Assembly (NCBI RefSeq): GCF_047553045.1
Contig: NZ_CP180208.1
Coordinates: forward strand, 2,232,001-2,296,000
Length of the DNA: 64,000 bases
From: Sphingomonas_L flavalba_A
GTDB taxonomy: Bacteria > Pseudomonadota > Alphaproteobacteria > Sphingomonadales > Sphingomonadaceae
Reading direction: 5' to 3'
In this document: positions 44,664 to 52,989 of the stretch, in pieces
Position numbering within the stretch: position 1 is the stretch's first letter
Layout of the letters: every line of letters starts with the position of its first letter
The notes under the pieces: generated by a model
Databases searched by the model: none
Told to the model about the DNA's origin: nothing
The model's input: only the letters and a program-made list of their open reading frames with translations
Program-made: the position numbers and the translations under genes

Positions 44664-45823
44664 AGCTCGCTCGTCAGCAACAGTGCCGTGGCCAGCGGGC
44701 CGCCGCCGGAGGTGGCGATCGCCACCTTAGGGTCGCCGGCGATCTGCCGCGCGCCTCCGAGACCGCGCAACTGGACCACCGCTTCGTGCGCGAAACCGAA
44801 GCCGTGCAGGCGCCCGGCGCCAAGCTGGCCGCCAAAGGTATTGAGCGGGAGATCCCCATCGCGCGCGATCCGCGTCCCGCCCTCGACGAACGGACCGCCC
44901 TCGCCACGCGCGCAGAAACCCAGCCCTTCGAGCCAGGTCAACACGAGGAAGCTGAAACCGTCGTAAAGCTGGACGGTATCGACATCGTGTGGCCGATAGT
45001 CGGTCCGTTTCCACAGGTCGGCGCCGGTCGCATACGCCGCCATCCAATCGGACTGGTCCCAACTATGGCGGTCGGAAACATAGGAAGACGCGGCGATACG
45101 AACCGGACGACACCTGACCTCGCCAAGAGCATCCCCCGCCGACACGATCAGCACGGTCGATGCATCGGTGTAGCGATCGCAATCGTAGAGGCATAACGGG
45201 TCGGAAATCATCCGGCTTTCCAGATAGGCGTCCAACGTCAACGGCGCGGCGATCGCGGCGCGCGGGTTGCACAGCGCATTGGCATGCGCGTTGATGGCGA
45301 TTTGCGCCAGCTGCTCGCGCTTCAACCCGAAACGATGGACGTGGCGCATCGCATATTGCGCGACCCAGTTGGCCGGCGACAGCGCGTCGAACGGCGCCGT
45401 CCATTGCGCACGGCCGTCGACCCGATCATGCGTACCGGCCGGATATTCGTCGGGCTGAGACAGCCCGGTCGATTCGTAGACCGTGCGGAAACAAAGCACG
45501 TGCCGCGCCAACCCTCCGGTGACCGCCGCCCCCGCCGCGACCAACGCGCCCAGCTGCGACGAGGTCTCCATTCCACCGGCATACCAGCGGACCTTCATCC
45601 GCAGCGCGTCAATCAAATCCTCCGATCCGACCGGCGAAAAGCCGGGCGGCGCCGCCAGTCGCCCGGGATAGGTCGATATGCCGTCGATATCGGCGATGGT
45701 CAGCCCGGCATCATCGAGCGCCTCGCGGATTGCGTCGAGCGTCAGCAGCAAGGGGTGACGGCCCAGCCGAACCCCGGTCTGCGACTGCCCGATGCCGGTG
45801 AGAAACCCGCTATTTTCAGCCAT
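44660..45823 (-). CDS. Thiolase-fold aldolase, SCP-x/Ltp2 type
   Basis: The 387-aa protein has a thiolase fold but no nucleophilic Cys. The expected CASG position reads GGMETSSQLGALVAAG, and the GHPIGA histidine motif is replaced by TFGGQLGAGRLHGF. This matches the lipid-transfer-type retro-aldolases (Ltp2-like) of steroid side-chain degradation, which split beta-hydroxyacyl-CoAs and use tyrosines. A candidate Tyr lies in VQLYDGFSFLVL. These enzymes need a DUF35 partner, encoded just upstream with an 8-base overlap. ATG 45823 removes a 12-residue Cys-rich shadow extension. Confidence 0.85.
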   Translation of the reverse strand: MAENSGFLTGIGQSQTGVRLGRHPLLLTLDAIREALDDAGLTIADIDGISTYPGRLAAPPGFSPVGSEDLIDALRMKVRWYAGGMETSSQLGALVAAGAAVTGGLARHVLCFRTVYESTGLSQPDEYPAGTHDRVDGRAQWTAPFDALSPANWVAQYAMRHVHRFGLKREQLAQIAINAHANALCNPRAAIAAPLTLDAYLESRMISDPLCLYDCDRYTDASTVLIVSAGDALGEVRCRPVRIAASSYVSDRHSWDQSDWMAAYATGADLWKRTDYRPHDVDTVQLYDGFSFLVLTWLEGLGFCARGEGGPFVEGGTRIARDGDLPLNTFGGQLGAGRLHGFGFAHEAVVQLRGLGGARQIAGDPKVAIATSGGGPLATALLLTSEL

Positions 45824-46280
45824 GCCCGCCCCGCATCCGGAACATCGGCAGGTAGACATCTTCCTGGGGTATGAAAACCACCTCGACCGCCGCGCCGATC
45901 GTCACCGCCTGGGGATCTACATCGACGACATTGCTCGTCAGCACGACGCCGGGCGCACCGTCGATCGCGATACGCGCGATCACGCACGGCACGACCGTAT
46001 CCGGGCGCCATTTCTGGCGGTTGATCGTGAATGTATCGATGACCCCCGTACCGGCCACGACGGCCGGGGTCAGCGCCTCGCCGAGGCATGCCGGACAGAT
46101 CGGGCGCGGCGGATGAACGAACTGCGCGCACTGGTCGCAACGCAGGAAGCGCAACCGGCCGTCCGCACCGCTCGTCCAGAAAAAGCGATTGTCACGATCA
46201 AGCCGGGGCAGTTTGCGCGGCGCGATGCCGACGTGCCCAACGCCATTGTCGACCGCGGGGCCAGACAGGGTTTCGGCCAT
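45816..46280 (-). CDS. DUF35 OB-fold zinc-ribbon protein, aldolase partner
   Basis: The 154-aa protein has an N-terminal zinc ribbon with two CxxC pairs (RCDQCAQF and ICPACLGE) and an OB-fold domain (VVAGTGVIDTFTINR to VEVVFIPQEDV). DUF35 proteins, such as the C-terminal domain of ChsH2, dock on Ltp2-like aldolases and complete their active assembly. The gene overlaps the aldolase start by 8 bases and the crotonase stop by one base (TGATG). Order and overlap match a hydratase, DUF35, aldolase module that hydrates a branched enoyl-CoA and then splits it. Confidence 0.88.
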   Translation of the reverse strand: MAETLSGPAVDNGVGHVGIAPRKLPRLDRDNRFFWTSGADGRLRFLRCDQCAQFVHPPRPICPACLGEALTPAVVAGTGVIDTFTINRQKWRPDTVVPCVIARIAIDGAPGVVLTSNVVDVDPQAVTIGAAVEVVFIPQEDVYLPMFRMRGGHG

Positions 46281-47080
46281 CAGCCAGGCCCGCCACCGAA
46301 CAGTCGTGCCTTGTGTCGCGCCATCATGTCTTTCGATTCCTGCCCCTCGACCAGATTCGAAAGCACCAGCCGTTCCAACTGGCGCGCGCTGGCGGATTCC
46401 AGATCAGCCGCCAGTTCGATCGACAGCTTGGCCATCGCCATCGCCTCTGGCGGTTGCGCGGCAAGCCTGCGGCAGAAATCGCGCACATCGGACTCGAAAC
46501 TTTCGTCGGGATAGATGTGATGAACCAGGCCCATCGCCAGCGCCCGTTCCGCGTCCACCTTTTCGTTCGCCATCAGCATCCACTTCGCCCAGTGCGGCCC
46601 GCATAGCCGCGTGAGCCGGCTGATCCCGCCGGAAGCCGGCAGCATCGCCATCTTCATCTCAGGAAAATGATAGCGCGCGCTTCGCGCCGCGAGGCGGAAG
46701 TCGCACGACAGCGACAATTCCAGCCCCCCGCCCACACAGGTCGCATGATGAGCGACAACCACCGGCTTCTCGACCAGTTCGAGTTCCTGCCACATCGCCT
46801 GCATGCCGCCCATCCCGCGGCGAAACCAGTCGCGCGCCTTGCTTCCGCCCGCCTGCGGCGTGCTGCCGCCAAATTCCGAAAGGTCGGCGCCCGCCGAGAA
46901 ATAACGCCCGTTGGCGCGGATGAGCATCACGCGCAGCATATCGTTCTGTCGCAAATCCTCGATCGCCGCTCCGATCGCGGAAAGAGTCTCGCCATTGAGC
47001 GCATTCAGCTTGTCGGGCCGGTTGAGCACGAGTTCGAGAATCCCCTCGCTCTCGGTCCGGATCACTGCTGGCTCGCTCAT
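46280..47080 (-). CDS. Enoyl-CoA hydratase/isomerase family protein
   Basis: The 266-aa crotonase has the oxyanion-hole motif GRYFSAGADLSEFG and keeps both acid/base positions: Glu in CVGGGLELSLSCD and Glu in FPEMKMAMLPASGG. It is therefore a plausible hydratase adding water to an enoyl-CoA, producing the beta-hydroxyacyl-CoA for the aldolase two genes downstream. ATG 47080 is chosen: GGAG lies 7 bases upstream and the extension before it is arginine-rich shadow. First gene of the five-gene overlapping operon, divergent from the Rieske oxygenase. Confidence 0.88.
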   Translation of the reverse strand: MSEPAVIRTESEGILELVLNRPDKLNALNGETLSAIGAAIEDLRQNDMLRVMLIRANGRYFSAGADLSEFGGSTPQAGGSKARDWFRRGMGGMQAMWQELELVEKPVVVAHHATCVGGGLELSLSCDFRLAARSARYHFPEMKMAMLPASGGISRLTRLCGPHWAKWMLMANEKVDAERALAMGLVHHIYPDESFESDVRDFCRRLAAQPPEAMAMAKLSIELAADLESASARQLERLVLSNLVEGQESKDMMARHKARLFGGGPG

Positions 47081-47399
47081 ATGACGTCTCCACCCCCCGC
47101 TGCCGGGCGGGCCGCGCCTGCCCCCGCAGGCACCATAATCGATCGGCGCGATTCCGAACCCATAATCAACGCAGAATCTCCGTTCCCTGAGCGCGGCATG
47201 CATTCCTGTCGCCGAACGGAACACTTCCGCACTTGTTGCCGTCGCACATTGGCCATAAATGAGGTATCTGAATTACGCGCGACGGCGTGGGATGTCCAGT
47301 GGCGGCACGTCGCCTGTCATCCTTCACGCGGCGCGGAACGATTGCAGTCCGGCGGGATGCGTCACGTCCCAGCCGTGACGTCCGACGGGAGAGTGGAGC
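47081..47399. promoter_or_regulatory. Divergent promoter region of the crotonase operon and Rieske gene
   Basis: This 319-base gap holds no gene. At 47257-47274 it contains AAATGAGGTATCTGAATT, one of eight related boxes in the second half of the block, oriented toward the Rieske gene about 125 bases away. No second copy facing the crotonase operon was seen. Confidence 0.5.
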
Positions 47400-48776
47400 A
47401 TGAAATTGCAAAATGGCGATTCGGTTGAGCAAGCGGGCACCGCCCTCGAACTGTCGCCGAATTTTGACTATGGCTCACGCGACGTGCTCGACCTCGAGAA
47501 GACGCGCCTCTGGCCCAAAGTTTGGCAGATGGCGTGTCGGGTCGAACAAATCCCGAAAGTCGGCGATTTCGTAAATTATCAGATATTCGACGAATCGATC
47601 CTGGTGACGCGCACTGCGCCGGATCGGATTCAGGCTTTCTACAATGCATGCCAGCACCGCGGCCGTCGGCTGCAGATGGCGGAATCGGGGCATGTCAGCC
47701 GCTGGTACTGCCCGTTTCACGGCTGGCGTTACCAGCTCGATGGCGCGATCGAATATGTTCACGACGAACATGACTGGGAGGGCTGCCCGCTCAAGCACGA
47801 AGCGCTGTCTCTCAAGGAGGTTCGCGCCGAGCTATGGGGCGGATGGGTCTGGATCAACCAGGACCCCGACTGCGAGCCGCTTCACGCGTATCTCGACGCG
47901 GTGAAGCCCGTGCTGGACCCGTTCGAATGGGAAGACGGCCGCATGGCCTGGCACGAAACGATCATCGCGCCGGTCAACTGGAAGGTCGTGATCGAGGCGT
48001 TCAACGAGAATTACCATGTCAGCGCCACACATGTTGGCGGCTGGCGTATTCCGCCCGGCCATTCGCGCGGCGTCGTCCATGGCCGGCACGCGATGTTCTT
48101 CAACCAGCGCAATCGTGTGGCATCCACCAGCAAGCCGCTTCGGTTTCAGGACCGGCATACCGGCGAGTGGATGACGCCGTCGACGCCGGCCGAGGCGATC
48201 TGGTGCTACAATCGTCACGTTTTCGACAATCTTGCGGCGCTGACCGCCGAGCCGCTCATGAAGGCAGCCGAACGTTTGAAGGAAGAAGCCGGCGCCGACT
48301 TTCCTCCCGAGCGCCTGTTGCCGCGGCTGATGGAACTGCACAAAGAGGAATTTGCCAAGCGCGGGATCAAATGGCCCGAACGGCTCGACCAGGCCGCGAT
48401 CGACCGCGCCGGCACCGACTGGCACATCTTCCCCAACACGATCATGCTGCCGACCGCGGACAGCGCCTTGTGGTACCGGGTTCGGCCCAATGGCCACGAT
48501 CCGGAAAGCTGCATCTTCGACATCTGGAGCTTTGCCCGGTACGCGCCGGGAACCGAGCCGGCCGTCACCCGCCATGTTTCAGACGGGTTCGACGCATTCC
48601 GTGGCCGCAATCCGTTTCTCGAAGAAGATTTCGACAATATGCAAGCGGTCAACCTCGGCCGCAAATCGCGCGGTTTCCTCGGCCCTCAGCTCAACCCCGT
48701 ACAGGAAGTCCAGATCGCCCACTTCCACAAGATGCTGAGCCGTTATTTCAACGGGGATACGTCGTCCCCGGGGTGA
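47400..48776 (+). CDS. Rieske non-heme iron oxygenase, alpha subunit
   Basis: The 458-aa oxygenase has a Rieske [2Fe-2S] site (C84, H86 in CQHRG; C104, H107 in YCPFHGW). Mononuclear iron ligands are in FNENYHVSATH (H206, H211), with a likely third carboxylate in LEEDFDN near residue 400. It uses O2 and reducing power to hydroxylate or dihydroxylate aromatic or alicyclic substrates. No beta subunit, ferredoxin or reductase is in the window, so electron transfer partners must be elsewhere. The gene converges with the FadR-like regulator. Substrate unknown; the lipid-like neighbourhood suggests a non-simple aromatic. Confidence 0.88.
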   Translation: MKLQNGDSVEQAGTALELSPNFDYGSRDVLDLEKTRLWPKVWQMACRVEQIPKVGDFVNYQIFDESILVTRTAPDRIQAFYNACQHRGRRLQMAESGHVSRWYCPFHGWRYQLDGAIEYVHDEHDWEGCPLKHEALSLKEVRAELWGGWVWINQDPDCEPLHAYLDAVKPVLDPFEWEDGRMAWHETIIAPVNWKVVIEAFNENYHVSATHVGGWRIPPGHSRGVVHGRHAMFFNQRNRVASTSKPLRFQDRHTGEWMTPSTPAEAIWCYNRHVFDNLAALTAEPLMKAAERLKEEAGADFPPERLLPRLMELHKEEFAKRGIKWPERLDQAAIDRAGTDWHIFPNTIMLPTADSALWYRVRPNGHDPESCIFDIWSFARYAPGTEPAVTRHVSDGFDAFRGRNPFLEEDFDNMQAVNLGRKSRGFLGPQLNPVQEVQIAHFHKMLSRYFNGDTSSPG

Positions 48777-48800
48777 TAGCGGCTACTGGCATCGTTCGCG

Positions 48801-49583
48801 CTACGTGCCGTCTTCTCCGGTCATATCGATCGGCATGTCGGCCCGGCCGACGCTGACAAACGCGCTGGCAGAGCCGGCCAGATGCAGGCGCCAGAAGCGT
48901 TCGGTCGCCTCGACATCGCCGGCGGCGATCAGGTCGATCGCGCGTTCCCTTCCGCGCCCGTTCAAACGCAGCATCTTTTCGATGCCCGGCACTTCGAAGC
49001 TGCGCGCGACCACGTCGCGGAGCTGTCGCCGCACGATGTCGCGCAGCAAACGGCACAGCAGGGTCAGCGTCTTGTTCTCGATGCCGCTGAGCAAGCCTTC
49101 CGAAAACTGCGAAACGGACAGGGCATAGGCCGCCGCATCGCGCCGCAGCAGCGCCTCCTCGCTGGCGGCGACGCTGGCCCGCAATGTGGCGAGAACGGCT
49201 TTCGGCCGCCGGGTCGCGACCAGACCCGCGGCCGGCGGCTCCAGCATCGTTCGCGCCTGCCACACGTCGGCCAGCGTCGTTCCTTCGATTTGCAGGAAGA
49301 TGCCGACTTGCCGGGCGGTCACCGCGATGTCGAGCGCGCGAACCCGCGCGCCCCCCGCCTGCCCGCGGGCGATCTCGATCAGCGATTCGGTCTCGAGCAG
49401 TCGCATGGCTTCGCGCAGCGTCGGCCTCGACACCTTGAACTGTTCCATCAGAGCGCGTTCAGGCGGCAGCCGGTCTCCGGTCTTCAGCCGGCCGTTGGCG
49501 ATATCGCTGCGGATCGAATGGGCGATCCGGCTCGCCGCTTTGGGTGGGGATAGGGTGTGCGCTTGTTCTATCACATCAATCAT
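48801..49583 (-). CDS. GntR/FadR-family transcriptional regulator
   Basis: The 260-aa regulator has an N-terminal winged helix (RSDIANGRLKTGDRLPPERAL, then FKVSRPTLREAMRLLE) and an FCD-type helical ligand domain. It is divergent from the tandem alpha/beta-barrel gene and lies between it and the Rieske oxygenase. FadR-type proteins usually repress and respond to acyl-CoAs or aromatic acids. It is one of two regulators that could bind the AAAGAG-type boxes in this half; the box at 49693 is about 110 bases from its start. Confidence 0.85.
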   Translation of the reverse strand: MIDVIEQAHTLSPPKAASRIAHSIRSDIANGRLKTGDRLPPERALMEQFKVSRPTLREAMRLLETESLIEIARGQAGGARVRALDIAVTARQVGIFLQIEGTTLADVWQARTMLEPPAAGLVATRRPKAVLATLRASVAASEEALLRRDAAAYALSVSQFSEGLLSGIENKTLTLLCRLLRDIVRRQLRDVVARSFEVPGIEKMLRLNGRGRERAIDLIAAGDVEATERFWRLHLAGSASAFVSVGRADMPIDMTGEDGT

Positions 49584-49692
49584 CCGTGCTCGGCACGAAG
49601 GGTGGACGCGAAGCGCGGGGGGGAACAGGCCGATTATTCAAAATTTCGTCGGCCCCGCCTGCAATCGGCACGAAACGAATTGGCCGCACGTC

Positions 49693-49710
49693 AAAAAGGT
49701 ATATGAATTT
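49693..49710 (+). promoter_or_regulatory. AAAGAG-type box B
   Basis: AAAAAGGTATATGAATTT, 26 bases before the ATG at 49737 and in the divergent gap with the FadR-like regulator. It shares the GGTATAT core with boxes at 51680 and 61362 and is oriented with the downstream gene. Confidence 0.55.
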
Positions 49711-49736
49711 AGTGAAGCACCACGGGAGCAGACAGG

Positions 49737-50456
49737 ATGGCCGGGCAAGTCACGATTCACCTCCACAACGCCGCCGCCGGCAAAGACGAGGCACTTGCCG
49801 ACGCCTTTATCGGCGACCATCTCCGCGCCCTCGCTGGCGTGCCGGGCCTGCGGCAGGTGCAGCGCTTCGCCTGCAGCGCCGACCAGCTCCTGCGGGAAAT
49901 CGCGCAGCCCTGGCGCTATGTCACCATCTATGAGTTTCAGTCGCCGCGCCCGGCCATCGATGTGCCGGCGCTCGCGCCGCCGCTGGCCGATTTGCGCGAC
50001 GCCGGGCTGATCGAACAGGACGGCACGGAGCGGATCTTCAGCTACGACATGTACAGCGACTGGAAGACGGGGCCGGCCTTCAAGGCGGCACCGTTCACGC
50101 ACATGATGATGCTGCTGGCCAATTTCACGCCGGGCCGCGAGGCGGAGTATCACCGCTGGTACGATGAACAGCACAGCGTCGAGGTCACGAGTTCGCCGGG
50201 TTATGTCGCGATGAAGCGCGGCCGGCTGAGCCCGACGCAAGTGCCGCCCTATAATTACTGCCCTGGCGATCAGCTCATTCTGGCCGGCATTCAGACCGAT
50301 GACATGGACGCCTCACTCGAGGAGTTCAGAGGCCGCGCGTTCGGACGCAGCCCTTCCGGCGTGGCCTGGGGCCCCCGATCCACCGCCGCCTCGATCGCGC
50401 GCACGGTGCACATCTTCAAATCCGTGCAGGGGCCATTTCAGCCATCAGACGGATGA
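49737..50456 (+). CDS. Tandem dimeric alpha/beta-barrel (EthD/DUF4286-like) protein
   Basis: The 239-aa soluble protein appears to hold two ferredoxin-like barrel units. The first (about 1-110) contains FIGDHLRALAGVPGLRQVQRF. The second (about 118-230) contains FTHMMMLLANFTPGREAEYHRW and SSPGYVAMKRGRL. Both have the strand-helix pattern with a buried His (GDHLR and DEQHS) seen in EthD-like and antibiotic-monooxygenase-like families. Proteins of this fold accompany oxygenases and act as isomerases, decarboxylases or small monooxygenases. Function here is unknown. A ribosome-binding GGAG lies upstream; a hairpin terminator follows. Confidence 0.72.
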   Translation: MAGQVTIHLHNAAAGKDEALADAFIGDHLRALAGVPGLRQVQRFACSADQLLREIAQPWRYVTIYEFQSPRPAIDVPALAPPLADLRDAGLIEQDGTERIFSYDMYSDWKTGPAFKAAPFTHMMMLLANFTPGREAEYHRWYDEQHSVEVTSSPGYVAMKRGRLSPTQVPPYNYCPGDQLILAGIQTDDMDASLEEFRGRAFGRSPSGVAWGPRSTAASIARTVHIFKSVQGPFQPSDG

Positions 50457-50464
50457 AAGCCGCC

Positions 50465-50493
50465 GCCCCGGCCTTGCCATGCCCCGCCGGGGC
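50465..50493. terminator. Hairpin terminator
   Basis: GCCCCGGC (50465-50472) pairs with GCCGGGGC (50486-50493) around a 13-base loop. It lies between the convergent barrel protein (ends 50456) and acyl-CoA dehydrogenase (stop at 50507) genes. Confidence 0.6.
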
Positions 50494-50506
50494 GACACGG
50501 AGGCAG

Positions 50507-51652
50507 TCAGCGCGGCAGGCCCAGGCCGCGCTCGGCGATAATATTGCGCTGAATGTTCGACGTGCCGCCAGCGATTCCGGCGGCCAGCGAGTTCATATAC
50601 TGCATCGTCCACTTCTCGTCTCCGCGACGGTCCTCGCCCGGCATCATCAGCGCGTCCGACTCGATGATCTCCATCGCCAGCGCGGCGACTTCCCCCGCGA
50701 ATTCGGACACGGCAAGCTTATTGAGCAACGGCAGCATCGGATCGCGCACGCCCTTCAACTCACGGGTCAGCTGGGTATAGGCTGAAAGTTTCTGCACTTC
50801 CGCCTTCGCGGACAGCGCGGCAAGCCGGTCGCGCACCATCGGGTCACGGATCGCGGGGGCGCCGTTTCGGGTCCGGCGTCGCGCCAGCTTCACCAGACTG
50901 TCCAGCAGCTTCGCCAGCCGTTCCGATCCGCCCAGCATGTTGCGTTCGTGCCTGAGCAATGTCCGCGACACCTCCCAGCCCTGCCCCCGCTGACCGACGA
51001 TCCAGTCGGCCGGGGTCCGCACGCCCGAGAGAAAGACCTCGTTGAACTCTTGCTCGCCGGTAATCTGCTTGAGCGGGCGAATGTCGATCCCCGGCTGCTT
51101 CATATCGATGAGCAGATAGGACAGCCCCTCGTGCTTTGGCGCATCCGGTTCCGTGCGCACCAGCGCGAACATGTAATCGGCGGTCTTGGCGAACGATGTC
51201 CAGACCTTCTGCCCCTCAATCACCCATTCGCCATCGATCAGGTCGCCGCGCGTCCGCAGCGAGGCGAGGTCGCTTCCCGCGCCGGGTTCGCTATACCCCT
51301 GGCACCAGCTTATCTCCCCCGCCAGCGTCGGCGCGATGAACCGCTCCTTCTGCCATTCCTCGCCACGGTCCAGCAACGTCGGGGCCAGCATTTGCGTGCC
51401 CATGCCCTTGACCTCGCCCGGCGCGCGCGCGCGCGCGAACTCTTCGACGATCACGGTGTTCTCGATGACATCCGCGGGGCGCTCCCCGCCGCCGTACCGC
51501 TTGGGAAATGCCCGATAAAGATAACCGCGCCCGATCGCCTCGGCCCGAAACGCGCGCACGTCGCGATCAGCCCGGTCAATCCAGCGCGCCTGCAGGAACG
51601 CCCGCACGTCCTGCCGGAACCCCTCATACTCGGCGGTGAAGCTCAGATCCAT
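50507..51652 (-). CDS. Acyl-CoA dehydrogenase (alpha type)
   Basis: The 381-aa enzyme has the full fold: N-terminal helices (FRQDVRAFLQAR), the FAD-contact YSEPGAGSDLASL motif near residue 120, the GQKVWTSFAKTADYMF strand and the C-terminal AGGTSNIQRNIIAERGLGLP. It resembles the FadE-type alpha subunits that pair with a beta subunit, although no beta gene is adjacent. It introduces an alpha,beta double bond in an acyl-CoA. Box C (51680-51697) is 28 bases upstream. The periplasmic-binding-like gene precedes it in the same orientation (76-base gap). Confidence 0.87.
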   Translation of the reverse strand: MDLSFTAEYEGFRQDVRAFLQARWIDRADRDVRAFRAEAIGRGYLYRAFPKRYGGGERPADVIENTVIVEEFARARAPGEVKGMGTQMLAPTLLDRGEEWQKERFIAPTLAGEISWCQGYSEPGAGSDLASLRTRGDLIDGEWVIEGQKVWTSFAKTADYMFALVRTEPDAPKHEGLSYLLIDMKQPGIDIRPLKQITGEQEFNEVFLSGVRTPADWIVGQRGQGWEVSRTLLRHERNMLGGSERLAKLLDSLVKLARRRTRNGAPAIRDPMVRDRLAALSAKAEVQKLSAYTQLTRELKGVRDPMLPLLNKLAVSEFAGEVAALAMEIIESDALMMPGEDRRGDEKWTMQYMNSLAAGIAGGTSNIQRNIIAERGLGLPR

Positions 51653-51679
51653 GCCATGCTCACGTGGCCCGCATGATTT

Positions 51680-51697
51680 AAAAGATATACCTCTTTA
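51680..51697 (-). promoter_or_regulatory. AAAGAG-type box C
   Basis: On the minus strand this reads TAAAGAGGTATATCTTTT, sharing the 14-mer AAAGAGGTATATCT with the box at 61363. It lies 28 bases before the acyl-CoA dehydrogenase start at 51652 and is oriented with that gene. Confidence 0.6.
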
Positions 51698-51728
51698 GCG
51701 CGGCGCGCACGCTGGTCAAGTTTTCCGA

Positions 51729-52790
51729 TCAGGGGTCCAGATAGCTTTCGAACATGATGCGCCCGCCCTCCACCTTGTTGAGCACAAGGTAGCGCGAACC
51801 TTCCCAGCCCTTTCTCGAATAAGGCCCGAAGCTGATCGTGGTATTCGCGCCGCCGCTTGCCGCGGGCAGCAGCCGGACCGACTCCAGGCCAGCCAGTACC
51901 CCGACCGGGGTCAACGCCGGCGCCATGCCGATCGCCTCCGCCAGAACGCTTGCCGAATCGTACATCAGCGTCGCCGTCATGAACGGCGGCCGCCAGCCCA
52001 GGTCAGCTTCACAGCGGTCGAGGAACCGCTGGCGATACGGATTGGCGGGATCCATCTGGTCGAGGCCCGACCACCCCTCGAACCCCGCCAGATATTCCGG
52101 CCGATAGGCGAATACGAACGCGGTACTGCACAATTTCGGCACCTGCCAGCCGTCGAGCGCCGCGTTCACGCACTGGATCGCCATGCCATAGCCAAGATAG
52201 ATCAGCACATCGGGCGCGCCAGCCCGGGCTAGGGCGACTTCCGCCCGCAGGTCGGTGGCCAGCGGCGCCACAGCCTGTTCCGACACGATCTCAAGCCCAT
52301 AGCGTTTCGCCGCCTGCGCGAAATGGCGATAATAGGTTTCGCCGATCTCCGATGCGTCGCGAAGCACCGCGATCCGGGTCCATCCCTTTCGCAGCGCGTA
52401 CAATGCCAGCAGCGGCCCCTCGTCGAGCAGCGAGCCGTTGGGCAGCGAAAACGTCCATTCGCCCAGCCAGGACGACGCCCCGCACCATGCGATGGTCGGC
52501 ACCCGGCACGCGTCAACCGTCGGCTTGAGATATGTGCAATTGTCGGTCACGAAGGGGCCGATTACCGCCACGGCACCTTCGTTCACCAGTTGCCGATAGG
52601 CTGCCACCACCGCATCGCCGCTGCCCTTGGGCAGGCCTTCGACCTCGCGCATGACGATCGCGACTTCCCCGTCCAGAACACCGGCCTGGCGGGCATGCGC
52701 GAATGCCATTTCCGCGATCCGCCGGTACTGCGTCATGCGGTCGCCCATCGAGATATCGGCGAGGAAGCCGACGACACAGGCCTTGCTCAT
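51729..52790 (-). CDS. Type-1 periplasmic-binding-fold protein without signal peptide
   Basis: The 353-aa protein resembles substrate-binding proteins of branched-chain amino acid ABC transporters: DISMGDRMTQYRRIAEMAF, AVIGPFVTDNCTYLKP, IAVLRDASEIGETYYRHF and PAFMTATLMYDSASVLAEAIG-like segments in order. It starts MSKACVVGFLADIS (ATG 52790), so there is no signal peptide or lipobox, and no ABC permease or ATPase gene is in the window. A cytoplasmic ligand-binding or sensor role is therefore more likely than transport. It is divergent from the fused acyl-CoA dehydrogenase and shares box D's gap. Confidence 0.75.
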   Translation of the reverse strand: MSKACVVGFLADISMGDRMTQYRRIAEMAFAHARQAGVLDGEVAIVMREVEGLPKGSGDAVVAAYRQLVNEGAVAVIGPFVTDNCTYLKPTVDACRVPTIAWCGASSWLGEWTFSLPNGSLLDEGPLLALYALRKGWTRIAVLRDASEIGETYYRHFAQAAKRYGLEIVSEQAVAPLATDLRAEVALARAGAPDVLIYLGYGMAIQCVNAALDGWQVPKLCSTAFVFAYRPEYLAGFEGWSGLDQMDPANPYRQRFLDRCEADLGWRPPFMTATLMYDSASVLAEAIGMAPALTPVGVLAGLESVRLLPAASGGANTTISFGPYSRKGWEGSRYLVLNKVEGGRIMFESYLDP

Positions 52791-52889
52791 ATATTGCACT
52801 CCCGACGACGGCCGGCGCAACGGGCGCCCCCACCGCCGCGCCGCTTAACCGCCTTGACACCAGCATAGCTTGAACGGCACGAGAGATGC

Positions 52890-52907
52890 AATGAGGTAGA
52901 TGTATAG
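52890..52907 (+). promoter_or_regulatory. AAAGAG-type box D
   Basis: AATGAGGTAGATGTATAG, in the 199-base gap between the binding-fold gene (minus) and the fused dehydrogenase (plus), about 83 bases before ATG 52990. It is oriented with the dehydrogenase. Confidence 0.5.
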
Positions 52908-52989
52908 CCTGCAATGGCCGGGAAGAAGCTTCCGCGCCATCAGACAATCACCCTATCAACGCGGCGCCGACCGCAACGGATGGACGACG

